A DNA stretch of 64,000 nucleotides, taken from contig CAJNDS010000224.1 in assembly GCA_905221605.1 (NCBI GenBank), positions 1 to 64,000 of the forward strand. Reading direction: 5' to 3'. A program made the position numbers and the translations under genes. Positions 51,432 to 61,110 of this stretch are shown one piece after another. The stretch comes from Symbiodinium natans. Its lineage: Eukaryota > Sar > Dinophyceae > Suessiales > Symbiodiniaceae. The notes beneath the pieces were generated by a model. That model did not search any database and was not told the DNA's origin. It saw only the letters and a program-made list of their open reading frames with translations. The stretch's first letter is position 1. Each line of letters starts with the position of its first letter.

Positions 51432-53597
51432 ATGGCCCAAGTTCCGGACGCGTCTACAGTGCCAGTACCTGATGTGAGCCCTGAGGAAGAGGCTTTGCTG
51501 TTTGGGTCTCAAGGACAGCCGACAGCACCTGCTGGAGGAGCGAACCCTTTCGCGTCGCCTCCGGCAACTCCAGCTCAAGCTCATGCTTCGCCTGCTGGAA
51601 GCCAAGTGGGTGGAGTACAAGCTGGAAATGGCCTTGGTGAAGGCAACTTCCAAGCCATCTTCTTGGAGATGCTAAGGCAGCAAAGTCAGGCCAACCAGCA
51701 GAACCAGCAGTTGATAGCTGCCCTCATGAGAAGAATGGATTTGGAAGAGAAGCGTCGAAATGAGGCTGAAGAGAAGGCAGCGGAGACCGCACGTTTGGTT
51801 GCGGAGGCTGCAGCTAGAGCCAAGACGGAAGACCCGTTTGCAGCTGCGCCGAGCACACCTTCTGTGCCTTTTGCAGGAGCTACCTCGTCTTCGAGCTCTG
51901 TTCGGAGCCCATTGGTGCAGAATAGGGCGGAGAAGTACCTTCCATCTCTGCCGATGCTAGAGCATCAAGGCATGAACAAGGGCAGGATGCGAGAAGTCGA
52001 GACGTGGCATGCCTACTTGGAGACACTGTCATCGTGGCTTGCTCTTCAAGATGAGTCTTTCGTTCGAGAGTTGCAACTCTGCGTCAAGCAAAAGAATGAG
52101 ATCCTTCAGAAGGATTTGGCGGATGATGTTGCTGCTCGAAGCGCGAAGCTTTACTACTATCTCACCCAATCTCTCTCACGTTGGGAAAGAGGTCAGGAGT
52201 TGCTACGCTCGTGCTCGAAAAGGCAGTCTTTGAGTGCATGCGGATACGAGGCGGTGAGGACCATCACGCAGCAATACAGCATTGTGTCTCGCATGGAAGC
52301 TGTCTACGTGCGGGAGCAGTGCCTCAAGTTGGCGACTACGTGCCAGCATCACCGACGGCCGACAGACCTCATCCGTCACTTGGAGGACGAGTTTTCTCGT
52401 GCCGAATCCAAGCTTGGGAACTTTCCAGAGTTGCGTCTCACGGAGGCTGACCGCTGCAGTGTTTTGCTGCAAGCTCTGAGCCAGGAGCTCAGACAGTACG
52501 TCGTTCTTCATGGAAAGAGCAACGACTGGACATCGCTGAGCGATAGCCTTCGGTACTATGAGGAGCAGCTTCGTCTGTGTGAGGGTCCTTTTTCCTCAAA
52601 TCGGCAGATGTCGGGAAAGGGTGACAAGCTTTGTGACCACTGTGGACGAAAGGGACACTTGGCTAAGGACTGCTGGAGCCGTCAGCGTGAAGCCGGTGAA
52701 AAGGGCAAGAAGGGCGACAAGGGCAAGAAGGGCGATGGCAAGGGAGCGCAGAATCCCAAAGGAAAGCCACGCTCTCCAACGCCGAAAGGCGGCAAAGGCG
52801 GCAAAGACAAGGAGCAGAAGCCCGACAAGCCTGATAAAGGCAAGGGCAAAGGCAAGAAGAAGAAGAAGGCTAGAGCCCGGGCTATGGGAGAACCAGAGTC
52901 CGAGGCAGAGTCCGAGTCTTCGAGGACCTCCACCGTGATGGCGATGAGGTTTGCCAAGCCTTCTGCTGTACGAGAAGTACTGAGCCAGCCTGAGCCTGAG
53001 AAGCCTAAGCCCGTAGAGGCAGTCCCTAGACCGGTCGCTGTAGGGCCGAAAGGCACTGTAGATGAGAAGGTAGGCACCCTGACTGGAAGCACCTCGAAGG
53101 GAGATGCGGCATACGTCTGCGCTTCGCTGCAGGTAGAGCATCGTGATGTGTGGCTGGTCGATAGTGGAGCCACATGCCACATCGTCTCAGCAGATCATCT
53201 GTCAGGATTTCGTGTCTGCAAGTACCATGATCGCACGGTGACGCTCTATAGTGCCTCAGGAGACATCATAAACGTATCGAATGTCGTTGATCTGGAAGTT
53301 CGTTTCGGCGACGTTTCGTTGACGTTGGAGGACGTCCTTGTGGCGGACGTGCCTTTCAATGTGGTATCTCCGTGGTCCGCGTCGGAACGGGGCTGGAAGA
53401 CGCACCTTGCGCGCACCGGGTCTCGCATTTACAAGGGTGGAAAGAAGAATGTCCGCCTGGTTGGGGCGAAACGGGCCTGGTGGGCGATTAGCGGAAAGCT
53501 CCTAAACGCCCATCCAAGGGATCGGACATGGAGATCGACTCTCTTCCTGTCGACAAGGAACCCAGGAAAGACATTACTGCAGGACCAAGCATCCTGA
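51432..53597 (+). CDS. Copia-type Gag-protease polyprotein
   Basis: 721 codons from ATG at 51432. N-terminus is Pro/Ala/Gln-rich with a coiled-coil-like Glu/Ala helix (about 95-130). Capsid-like helical domain about 160-390 (KYLPSLPMLE, ETLSSWLALQDESFVRELQL, LLQALSQELRQYVVLHGKS). Zinc knuckle C-DH-C-GRKG-H-LAKD-C near 398-411. Long Lys/Gly-rich basic linker (RNA binding). Aspartic protease from about 570 with active site WLVDSGATCHIVS and the flap-type region VLVADVPFNVVSP. This is the usual copia order. The frame is the same as that of the pol ORF further on, but stops at 53597 separate them. Capsid forms the particle and protease matures it (family knowledge). Confidence 0.9.
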   Translation: MAQVPDASTVPVPDVSPEEEALLFGSQGQPTAPAGGANPFASPPATPAQAHASPAGSQVGGVQAGNGLGEGNFQAIFLEMLRQQSQANQQNQQLIAALMRRMDLEEKRRNEAEEKAAETARLVAEAAARAKTEDPFAAAPSTPSVPFAGATSSSSSVRSPLVQNRAEKYLPSLPMLEHQGMNKGRMREVETWHAYLETLSSWLALQDESFVRELQLCVKQKNEILQKDLADDVAARSAKLYYYLTQSLSRWERGQELLRSCSKRQSLSACGYEAVRTITQQYSIVSRMEAVYVREQCLKLATTCQHHRRPTDLIRHLEDEFSRAESKLGNFPELRLTEADRCSVLLQALSQELRQYVVLHGKSNDWTSLSDSLRYYEEQLRLCEGPFSSNRQMSGKGDKLCDHCGRKGHLAKDCWSRQREAGEKGKKGDKGKKGDGKGAQNPKGKPRSPTPKGGKGGKDKEQKPDKPDKGKGKGKKKKKARARAMGEPESEAESESSRTSTVMAMRFAKPSAVREVLSQPEPEKPKPVEAVPRPVAVGPKGTVDEKVGTLTGSTSKGDAAYVCASLQVEHRDVWLVDSGATCHIVSADHLSGFRVCKYHDRTVTLYSASGDIINVSNVVDLEVRFGDVSLTLEDVLVADVPFNVVSPWSASERGWKTHLARTGSRIYKGGKKNVRLVGAKRAWWAISGKLLNAHPRDRTWRSTLFLSTRNPGKTLLQDQAS

Positions 53598-54166
53598 AGA
53601 AGACTTCGAAAGAAGTGAAGAGTGATGAGAAGCCTGGAAAGGACGAGAAGTCCGCCATGTCTTGACGGGGACGCCGTTTGAGTTCATGTTGCGCGGTTTG
53701 AGGGCTGAAGTTAGGAGTAGGTCCCTGGAAATTCCTGAAGAACACGCCGGTAGGAAACCGCACGACATGATCTGTACTAGGAAAACGCCTGTCCTGAGTG
53801 GTGATAGGAGCCTGTGTTCCGAAAGTCTGGTTAGGAAACTTCATGATTCTGTTAGGAAATGCCATGTTTTTGTCAGACAGCAACATGATTTTTGGCAGCG
53901 GCATGTGTGCGCAGTTTGGAACGTGATGTTTTTGCTGGCATGTCTTGTGAAGGGGTTGTGTTTGAAAGGCTTTTCGCTTCTGATCTTCGGCAGTGAAGGT
54001 TTGAGGTGTACCCTTAAAGGAAGTGAGTGCCCCAAAGCAACCGAGCCAGGCATGTTGTGCGTTAGGAAGCCCAAAAGGACCTCAAAAGGCTTGAAGTGCG
54101 CATGTTTGTCCGCAGCCATTTTGCTTGTTTGCGTGTCTTGGTTTTCCCTGAGGGAAGGTACTGAGC
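53598..54166 (+). other. Spacer between gag-protease and accessory ORF
   Basis: No convincing coding. The plus frame starting 53662 is open (to 54909) but its product is Cys/Arg-rich and it overlaps the better accessory frame. A short repeated phrase (GTTAGGAAA) recurs at 53829-53860. TCCGCAGCCATTTTGCTTG (54107-54125), close to the dinoflagellate spliced leader, lies about 45 bp before the next ATG. Confidence 0.5.
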
Positions 54167-56252
54167 ATGTCGGAACCGCCAATGGAGGTGGAGCAAGATT
54201 CCCACAACTCTCCAGCGGAGAGTGCCGGGCAGGAGGTTGTGTTTTTGAATGCACCAGTAGAGCCTGCACCAGCAGAGGCGGCGCCAGCCGAGACTGCGGA
54301 TGCAGAGGCTTCAGCTGCCCCCTTCAATGTTTTCTCGAGGCCTCCGAGTCAAGTTGCAGTACCTTCGCCTACGGTGGCTGCATCAGAGACAGGAGAGACA
54401 GAAGAGGAGGAAGCATGGGGAAAATGGAGGGCAAGCAAGGCCAGGCCTTCGCAGCCATCAGCCGAGCCGCCGCTGATAGTGAAGTGGAGAAGCATGCTGA
54501 GGGGGCCGCGCTACAGGTATTTTATGCAAGCGATACGACAACAGAGAGAAGATCTTATTGCATGTGGATACCCTGTGCCGGCCATTCCAGAGAACGACCT
54601 GGAACCTGCAGTTCCACTTATGTCTATCGGAGATGGGCTCGTTTATTCTTCCCGCCAGGGGACCATCTTTGCGTCATTGACAGATGCTTTGATGACCGAC
54701 GGGTACCTCCTCGAGGTTGGGCAGAAGCTCCTTGGGCGGATCCAACGTCCAGACCCAAATGTGGGGCCGTGCCTGGGAACGGGTTGGTCCAAGAGGCTTC
54801 GCGATCACGATCCCGATCCTCTGGATGGAACGCCCTACATCAGCGCGGAGGTTGCTGTGGCTGCCCGAGTTTCCGGAAGCCCCGGATCATGGAGGCATCC
54901 TTCCGGTGAAGAGAAAGAGGGATTTTTCCCAGCTCACCGACGAGTTGTTGGACGAGCATACTACAAGGTTCGAACTCGCGGGTCAAGGCCGCACTCTTCA
55001 TCAACGCGGCGTGCGTGCAAGGGACGCGCGTGCTGCTATCGAAGGATATACTCCCGATCCAAGTCACCTACGCCACCAGAGTGGCGGGGACGTGGCTGCG
55101 CTGGGTTACATCAAGCGTATCCTCAAGGTCCTGACCGTTTACGAGGCCATGCCGGAAGCGGAACGCAACCTTTTGGCTGGAATGTACCCAGACGACGTCG
55201 AGCTCCAGCTCGAGTGGGTGCCAGGCTCAGCCATCAGGCATGGGTGGCGTGCGTTAATGGAGGCAATGGATCAGCGCACCCGGCGCTATATCGAGTTCGA
55301 AGCAGAGGTCCGAAAATGGGAGGACTTGCAGTCCGCTCGACCCAAGGTCAAGGCCAGAAGGACGGCTGCAGCTGCTTCCACAGATACTGGAGGTGGAATT
55401 GGAGCGATGGACGAAGGCTCGGAGACTGGAGCCATGAACGAATTCTCGGAGACAGAGTCTGCAGAGTCATCCTCGGCAAGTTCGTCGGACGAATCGATTC
55501 CAATGGGGGAATACATGATGCAGAGCCGGACCAGAGTTTTGGCGCTCATCGAAGCGGAGAAAGCCTTGAAAGATGTGGGCTCCTCTGCGCCGCCCCCACC
55601 GTCTCCTATCATTATGGAGCCATCGCCGGTCGCGACGGACACTGCGGGGTACAAGTTCGATCCAGCATCTCTAGGAGCCCCTCTGGGGGACACTGCAGCT
55701 CCATCAACGCCGGTACCTCCTTCGCCTTCCGCAGTTTCATTGGCCCCTTTGGAGTCATTCAAGTTCTTGGATGTCCCACCTGTTGCTTCTTCTGGTCCCT
55801 CGGACCACAGTGTGGAGCCTATGGTGGTGGAAAAGGAGCGGGCCCCAGAAACTCCAGGACCCACGGCACCGGTTGGAGCTCCAATTTCCGCAACGGAGAG
55901 TGTGCCGGAGACCCCTCCTCCAGGGGAAATTCCAGGTCCCGGTTATGTCCCGAAGGCAGCTCCTGGGGAAATTCCAGGTGCTCTGTCGAAAGCCCAAGGG
56001 GCACCAGCGGGGGCTACACCGAAGGCCTGGTCTGTGGTTCCAACCTCCTCGCCTTTGACGGTTCCAGAAGCGCCAGTGGCTGTAGAGTCTTTGCCTGCAG
56101 TTCCAGAGCCCGCAACCGTGACAGCGGAGGAAGGGCCTACCTCCGAGACCGCTACATCATCCGCAGCGGGTGCCCTTCCGCCTCCGGGCGGCTTGGGTCA
56201 AACAGCCGAAGAGAGGGAGTTTGTGCTTCCTTCCCCTTGCCAGAAGAAGTGA
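54167..56252 (+). CDS. Copia-element accessory ORF, unknown protein (one frameshift)
   Basis: ATG at 54167 opens a frame (MSEPPMEVEQDSHNSPAESA; acidic, Ala/Pro-rich) with a folded-looking part at about residues 105-235 (KWRSMLRGPRYRYFMQAIRQ, DALMTDGYLLEVGQKLLG, DPDPLDGTPYISAE). Near 54880-54910 the protein-like signal moves to the +1 frame (VKRKRDFSQLTDELLDEHTT, GYIKRILKVLTVYEAMPEAE, LEWVPGSAIRHGWRALMEAM), continues through an acidic Ser/Glu tract and a long Pro/Ala/Val-rich tail, and ends at TGA 56252. Whether the shift is a mutation or programmed is unknown. No domain is recognised; copia elements normally lack an ORF of about 690 residues here. Confidence 0.6.
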
Positions 56253-56285
56253 AGGCCTTAAAGGCTGTGCGGAATTCTTCCTTTT

Positions 56286-59200
56286 GTGGAATTGTTTCTG
56301 AACGCGCCGATCGCAATGTCTTGCGCGTTGGAAAAACACAGTGTCTTTCAGGCTTGTTTGGACTTGGAAAGAAGCATGAGTGAAGCAGTTGAACAGACAT
56401 GTTGCTGTGTGAGACTTGCTTGGTTAGGAGTGTGCGAGCTTGAAGGTCCCTTGAAGAGAAGCCCAAAAGAACTTCGATCTTCTAAGCAGTACCCTCAAAG
56501 ATCCGAAATACCCTCAAGTCCGCGTTTAACTAGCCCGAAAGAACGTCGATCTTCTGAGCAGTACCCTCAAAGATCCGAAATACCCTCAAGTGTGAACCTC
56601 AGAAACGTCACGAACCCAAACCTCCTGAACATGAGTCATGACAGACCCCTGCCGGCCAGGAGTGCTTTGTTTTGCATGCCAGGAGAAGCATTGGATGTTT
56701 TCGCTTGCTTGGCGATCTATGTGATAGCAAGCCTCTTGGGGGGTTCGTTCTGGTTAGGGTTTCGATTCTTGAAGATGTGTTTGAAAAGGTTTCGAGGAGT
56801 TGGTGACTACCCTCAACTTGTATCCCGAAAGTACCGTTTACACCATCGTCGTCAAGGAGTCCGAGTGCGAATCAAGACTCGTTTCTGTTATGTTCGAGTT
56901 GATGTAGAACGTACTCTGGTCTTTAGCAGGCACGTAGTGAAACCAACTTGGAGCTCAGGTTTTAAAGCCTCTTTGAAGTTCGCATGTAAGGCCATGTGCT
57001 TGGGCCTTTGTCTCGACAGGAACTTGTGGAGCTTGTTGGTGTGCATGGCATGGTGTTGTGCTTGGGGTGTGTGTGGTTGTTGTTTGTTGAGAAGAAAGGG
57101 CGATGATGGAAAAGGGAGCAGATCCAATTCTGAGCACAGCCACTTGAGAGTTGTGCGGGGACTGCCCCTCCCCGGTAAGGGGACGCAAGCTGAGCCCTTA
57201 GAACTCGACAGTGACATGCCACGTTCTTCAGAGAGAGAAGAGAGAGGAGGGAAAGAGAGTCCGCTTCCGAAACCTCAAGGGGTTGAACCACCGAAACCCC
57301 CGGAACCGCCTGGAGGTGCAGAAGTTTCAGATAGGATACCTCTGCGAAGTGTGGCTTTGCAAGTGCATAGATCCAGAGGTCATTTTCCTTATGATGTGAA
57401 CTGTGAGGCCTGCACCTCGAGTAAAGGGAAGGTTCCTGCGAGACGCTTGCGAAGGCGTTTGCAACGCGAGGACCAGACGATTGGAATGGATTTCTACTAC
57501 TTTGGTCGTCTTCGTGTGCTGCTTCTTGCACATTGTTCTTCGAACTATACCACGGCCATTCCGGCCATGAATTTGGATGATCCGGATCTGTTTTACAACA
57601 TTGGACGAGTGATTCGCGAAATGGGTCTTGTGAATAAAATGGTCACAGTGAGATGTGATCAGGAGTCGGCTTTGATGTCTTTAGCCGAAAAATTGACTAC
57701 CCGTACAGGTGATGTAGCTGTTTCTGGCGTCATTGTGGACGTCGTGCCCGGGTATCGCCCTCAGTCAAAAGGCGCTATTGAAAGACAAGTAGAAACTATG
57801 AAGCAGGGATTTTGGGCAGTGTGGTTAGACTTGGAGAGAGAAGTTGCGCGGAATTCCGCGCCGGAAGACTGGAACAAGAAGCTTCCGCTGGGAGGAATGC
57901 TCTGGCAAGCTTGTGTCCTTTACAGTGCCAGGTGCTACAACCTCTGGAGCTTTAGTCACCAGGACGTGACTACGCCCATTGACCGGCTGCACGAGGAGAT
58001 TGTGCATCGTACGAGGACCCTGCCGTTTGGATGTCTTGTCTACGCTAAAGTAGGGGGCTCAAAAGCGCATCAACAGAAGTACAGGGGAAAGAAAACAGTG
58101 AAAGCTGTGTATCTAGGGCCTAAAGAACCTAGAGGGGGCGGTATCTTTGCTGCTCCATTGGGTCAGACTGAGATCGATGTCTTTCCTGTCTGTAGGGCCT
58201 TAGAAGGAGCGAAAGGTGAGCCTGTCTACGACGTAGGGGCCATACACGCTCTGTCTACTTCACAGCCTCTCGTTTTAGACCCAGCGGATCCTGAAAGGCC
58301 CATCATGTTTGAGCCACCACCTGATCCGGTGAAGTCAGAAGACCCTGACCCGGGGTTTGAAAACGAAGATGAAGAGATGGTACCAGATGATCCTGATCCT
58401 CTGAATGATGTTCCGTCTTACGTGGAACCCACAGATGATGAGGGGGAAGGCGGACTTGGGTCACCGGAAATGCAGCCGGATGACCTAGAGGACATGGAAA
58501 TTGACTGGCTAACTAACCATCTGTTAGAGTCTTTGTTCAAAGGACCGGACATTCTGGCCACGTCTAAAGAAGTAGCTGATTCGTTTACTCTCAAATTCGG
58601 AGGGAGTAAGATCAAGTGCCAAGTACCCCGAAACGCCGTTTCTGAGACCTCAGGTGAACAGTTAGACCCTGAACTTCTGTATGCTTCGATGAAGTTGGAG
58701 CTTGAGGAACTCGAGTCTTTTGGAGTAGGAAAAGTGATCTCTGAGGCTGAGGCCCGCAAGTCGGCGCGAGAGAGCGGTCGGAGGGTTCTCACGAGCAGGT
58801 GGGTTAACACGATCAAACGTAAAGGTCTTTACCGTTCCCGCCTCGTGGTTAGAGATTACGCTTCAATGGGAGGCACGACGCTTTCCGAAGGCATCTACAG
58901 CCCGACTACGAGTTTAGAGGGTTTAAGGCTTCTTTTGGCATTGCTTTGCAAGAAAGGCTCAGTGTTGAGCTGTGACGTGAGCGTGGCTTTCATGCACGCT
59001 GCAGTGTCAAGGCCAGAGTACGTAGAGCTCCCAAACAATGTGAGTATTGCGGACTCTTCTGTTCCCCAAAAGGCAGGAAACAAGAAGGTGTATCTTCGTC
59101 TTCATAAAGCGATGAACGGATTGAGATCGGCACCGCTTTCTTGGTATAAGGAACTGAGTTCGTACTTGGAGAAGAGCGGATTCAGTCCAAGCCTGGACCC

Positions 59201-61070
59201 TACGATATACCGGAGGAAGACGTCGAAGGGTCTGACGTTGGTACTGTTCTATGTAGACGATTTGCTGATCTACTCCGAGGACCCCTCGGAAGGGAAGAGA
59301 GTCTTCGAAGGACTGCAGAAACGCTACAAGCTGAAACTGACTGGAGAGATTCCTGAACATGGTGCGGGGGAAGTTTCCTTCCTAGGTAGGAGAATCTTCC
59401 GACGTTCCGGAGACAAGCGCGTCTATTTCGGGCTAGATAGCAAGTATCTAGACACGTGCTGCTCTGAATACAACATAACCAAACCGAGCCCCAAACTCCC
59501 GTCGCTTGAAAAGCGATACTCCGACCTGGTTCGAAAAGGGCAAACTGAAAAGATTAGCCCGGCCGCCCATGAAAAGTATCGTAGAACCCTTGGTCGGCTT
59601 GCGTGGGCAGCCCTCTCCCGACCGGACCTGCAATTCTGTTGCGGGTTTTTGGGCCGGCACCAGGCGGCGCCAGACGAGGCTGCTGAAACGTGCATGAGAG
59701 ACGTCCTTAAGTGGATAAAAGGGCTTCCGCACCGAGTACAGGTGTTTCCATCAACTCGGGAGATCCTGGAAGATGATGCGGATCCTCAGGCGGTTTCCTG
59801 TTTTACAGACGCAAGCTGGAGTTTGAATTCGGTTAGTGGTGGTGTGATTACTTGGGAAAACTGCTGTCTGAAGACTTTTAGCAGAAAGCAATCAACCACA
59901 GCCCTGTCCAGCGCTGAGAGTGAGCTCGCGGCGCTCACGGAGATAGCCAGGGAAGGTCTCTACATTGCCCTCTTGATAGAGACCATCTTGGAAGGCATTC
60001 CGCAGGACAGGGAGACCGGTTACTATCTCTTGAAGGGTTACTCTGACTCTGAAAGCGCAGTTTGTATCTCAAAAATGGGAACATTGCTGAGGAAAGTTCG
60101 CCATATAGAGTTAAGAGCCGCATTTCTCCAGGAACTTGTGGATCGTGGAAGGTTCACGATTGAGCACATACCGGGGGCCATCAACCCCGCAGATGCTCTA
60201 ACGAAAAGTCCCACGAATGACAGTTTAGCAAGCTTGTGTGAGGCTTGTGGCTTGACCACCGAGCCGGTTGGCTGGGAAGAAAAAGCTTCAGGCACTAGCG
60301 TTTCGGTTACCTTTAAAGAGCCCAATACCTGCGACGAAGTGCTCGCAATTCCGAGCTCGTGGAAGGACGAGGCCTACAGAGTTGCTTCTGGAGAGGCCAC
60401 CATGGTTGTCTTGGAACTCTGTTGCGAAGAGGAAAGCGCGATAGCCCAAGCTTGTAAGCGAGAACGTGACATCGCGTACTTTGGAATCACCAAGAAGCTA
60501 GACTTGCTGAGTAGAGAAGCTTCTTTGTTGCTAAAGGGGATTCTGGAAAAGATGGCTTCTAACGAAAGAATCTACGTGTATGCACATTTGTCTACGCCGT
60601 GCAGCGCAGGTAGTGGCCTTAGGCACCTGCGTTTCTCAAAGGATGTGAAGAACCGGGCGAGATGGAGAGCTAGTCTGGAGGTACACAAGAAGTCTTGGAG
60701 ACGCATACGAGCAGTTTTCCAGGACTATGCTGGCCACGAGAGGCTCCTCCTCTCCCACGAATGGCCTAAAGGGTCTGGCCTTTGGGGAGAAACAGTCTAC
60801 AAGTCGACAGCGAAAAGACTGGGACTCGAGCACGAGTGTTTGGTAGACCGGTGCTGTTTCGAGGAAGCTGGCAACCGTATCCTGAAGCATTGGTGGTTCG
60901 TCAGTTCGGATTCAAGTTTTATCTGGACTTTATCCTCTTGTGTTTGCCCAGGCAACCACGAGCATGCGAGTGCTACTAGCATAGCAGCGACAGGTGTCTA
61001 TCCGGAGGGCTTAGGCCGCTTCCTGGTGAAAGAAGCCAGGAGAAGTCTCGAAAGACGAAAGAAGGACTGA
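56286..61070 (+). CDS. Copia-type Pol: integrase, reverse transcriptase, RNase H, methyltransferase-like C-terminus
   Basis: 1594 codons without a stop. Residues 1-350 are atypical: a duplicated 26-residue block and two hydrophobic helices (LDVFACLAIYVIASLLGGSF; LWSLLVCMAWCCAWGVCGCC); the real start may be later. Integrase about 355-640: zinc ligands VHRSRGH...C-EA-C, catalytic GMDFYYF, CDQESA, GAIERQVETMK. Reverse transcriptase about 830-1050: SRWVNTIKRKG, SCDVSVAFMHA, LFYVDDLLIYSED. RNase H about 1170-1300: FTDASWSLNS, SSAESELAAL, SDSESAVCIS, IEHIPGAINPADALTK. The order integrase before RT defines copia. After RNase H, residues about 1370-1594 contain VVLELCCEEESAIAQACKR and VYAHLSTPCSAGSGLRHL, resembling a SAM-binding loop and a C5-methyltransferase-type PC loop (inference). 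All pol catalytic residues are intact. Confidence 0.9.
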   Translation: MELFLNAPIAMSCALEKHSVFQACLDLERSMSEAVEQTCCCVRLAWLGVCELEGPLKRSPKELRSSKQYPQRSEIPSSPRLTSPKERRSSEQYPQRSEIPSSVNLRNVTNPNLLNMSHDRPLPARSALFCMPGEALDVFACLAIYVIASLLGGSFWLGFRFLKMCLKRFRGVGDYPQLVSRKYRLHHRRQGVRVRIKTRFCYVRVDVERTLVFSRHVVKPTWSSGFKASLKFACKAMCLGLCLDRNLWSLLVCMAWCCAWGVCGCCLLRRKGDDGKGSRSNSEHSHLRVVRGLPLPGKGTQAEPLELDSDMPRSSEREERGGKESPLPKPQGVEPPKPPEPPGGAEVSDRIPLRSVALQVHRSRGHFPYDVNCEACTSSKGKVPARRLRRRLQREDQTIGMDFYYFGRLRVLLLAHCSSNYTTAIPAMNLDDPDLFYNIGRVIREMGLVNKMVTVRCDQESALMSLAEKLTTRTGDVAVSGVIVDVVPGYRPQSKGAIERQVETMKQGFWAVWLDLEREVARNSAPEDWNKKLPLGGMLWQACVLYSARCYNLWSFSHQDVTTPIDRLHEEIVHRTRTLPFGCLVYAKVGGSKAHQQKYRGKKTVKAVYLGPKEPRGGGIFAAPLGQTEIDVFPVCRALEGAKGEPVYDVGAIHALSTSQPLVLDPADPERPIMFEPPPDPVKSEDPDPGFENEDEEMVPDDPDPLNDVPSYVEPTDDEGEGGLGSPEMQPDDLEDMEIDWLTNHLLESLFKGPDILATSKEVADSFTLKFGGSKIKCQVPRNAVSETSGEQLDPELLYASMKLELEELESFGVGKVISEAEARKSARESGRRVLTSRWVNTIKRKGLYRSRLVVRDYASMGGTTLSEGIYSPTTSLEGLRLLLALLCKKGSVLSCDVSVAFMHAAVSRPEYVELPNNVSIADSSVPQKAGNKKVYLRLHKAMNGLRSAPLSWYKELSSYLEKSGFSPSLDPTIYRRKTSKGLTLVLFYVDDLLIYSEDPSEGKRVFEGLQKRYKLKLTGEIPEHGAGEVSFLGRRIFRRSGDKRVYFGLDSKYLDTCCSEYNITKPSPKLPSLEKRYSDLVRKGQTEKISPAAHEKYRRTLGRLAWAALSRPDLQFCCGFLGRHQAAPDEAAETCMRDVLKWIKGLPHRVQVFPSTREILEDDADPQAVSCFTDASWSLNSVSGGVITWENCCLKTFSRKQSTTALSSAESELAALTEIAREGLYIALLIETILEGIPQDRETGYYLLKGYSDSESAVCISKMGTLLRKVRHIELRAAFLQELVDRGRFTIEHIPGAINPADALTKSPTNDSLASLCEACGLTTEPVGWEEKASGTSVSVTFKEPNTCDEVLAIPSSWKDEAYRVASGEATMVVLELCCEEESAIAQACKRERDIAYFGITKKLDLLSREASLLLKGILEKMASNERIYVYAHLSTPCSAGSGLRHLRFSKDVKNRARWRASLEVHKKSWRRIRAVFQDYAGHERLLLSHEWPKGSGLWGETVYKSTAKRLGLEHECLVDRCCFEEAGNRILKHWWFVSSDSSFIWTLSSCVCPGNHEHASATSIAATGVYPEGLGRFLVKEARRSLERRKKD
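56461..56600. repeat. 78-bp in-frame tandem duplication
   Basis: AGCCCAAAAGAACTTCGATC to ATACCCTCAAGT is repeated immediately with few changes. It encodes SPKELRSSKQYPQRSEIPSS and SPKERRSSEQYPQRSEIPSS near the start of the pol frame. Confidence 0.9.
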
Positions 61071-61081
61071 CCGCGCAATAG

Positions 61082-61092
61082 GCATGAGGGGG
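61082..61092 (+). promoter_or_regulatory. Polypurine tract
   Basis: GCATGAGGGGG directly precedes TGTGAAAATATGACATTT, the start of the LTR. This is the expected site for plus-strand priming in an LTR element. Confidence 0.7.
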
Positions 61093-61110
61093 TGTGAAAA
61101 TATGACATTT
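61093..61110 (+). repeat. Truncated 3' LTR (18 bp)
   Basis: TGTGAAAATATGACATTT equals the first 18 bp of the 5' LTR, after which the sequences differ entirely. The 3' LTR is therefore lost by deletion or interrupted by an insertion starting at GGCTCAAG. Confidence 0.7.

Noticed and set aside
53662-54909. 415-codon plus-strand ORF overlapping the accessory ORF
   Set aside because: Its product is Cys/Arg/Gly-rich and irregular, while the overlapping frame from 54167 has normal protein character. Treated as a shadow.
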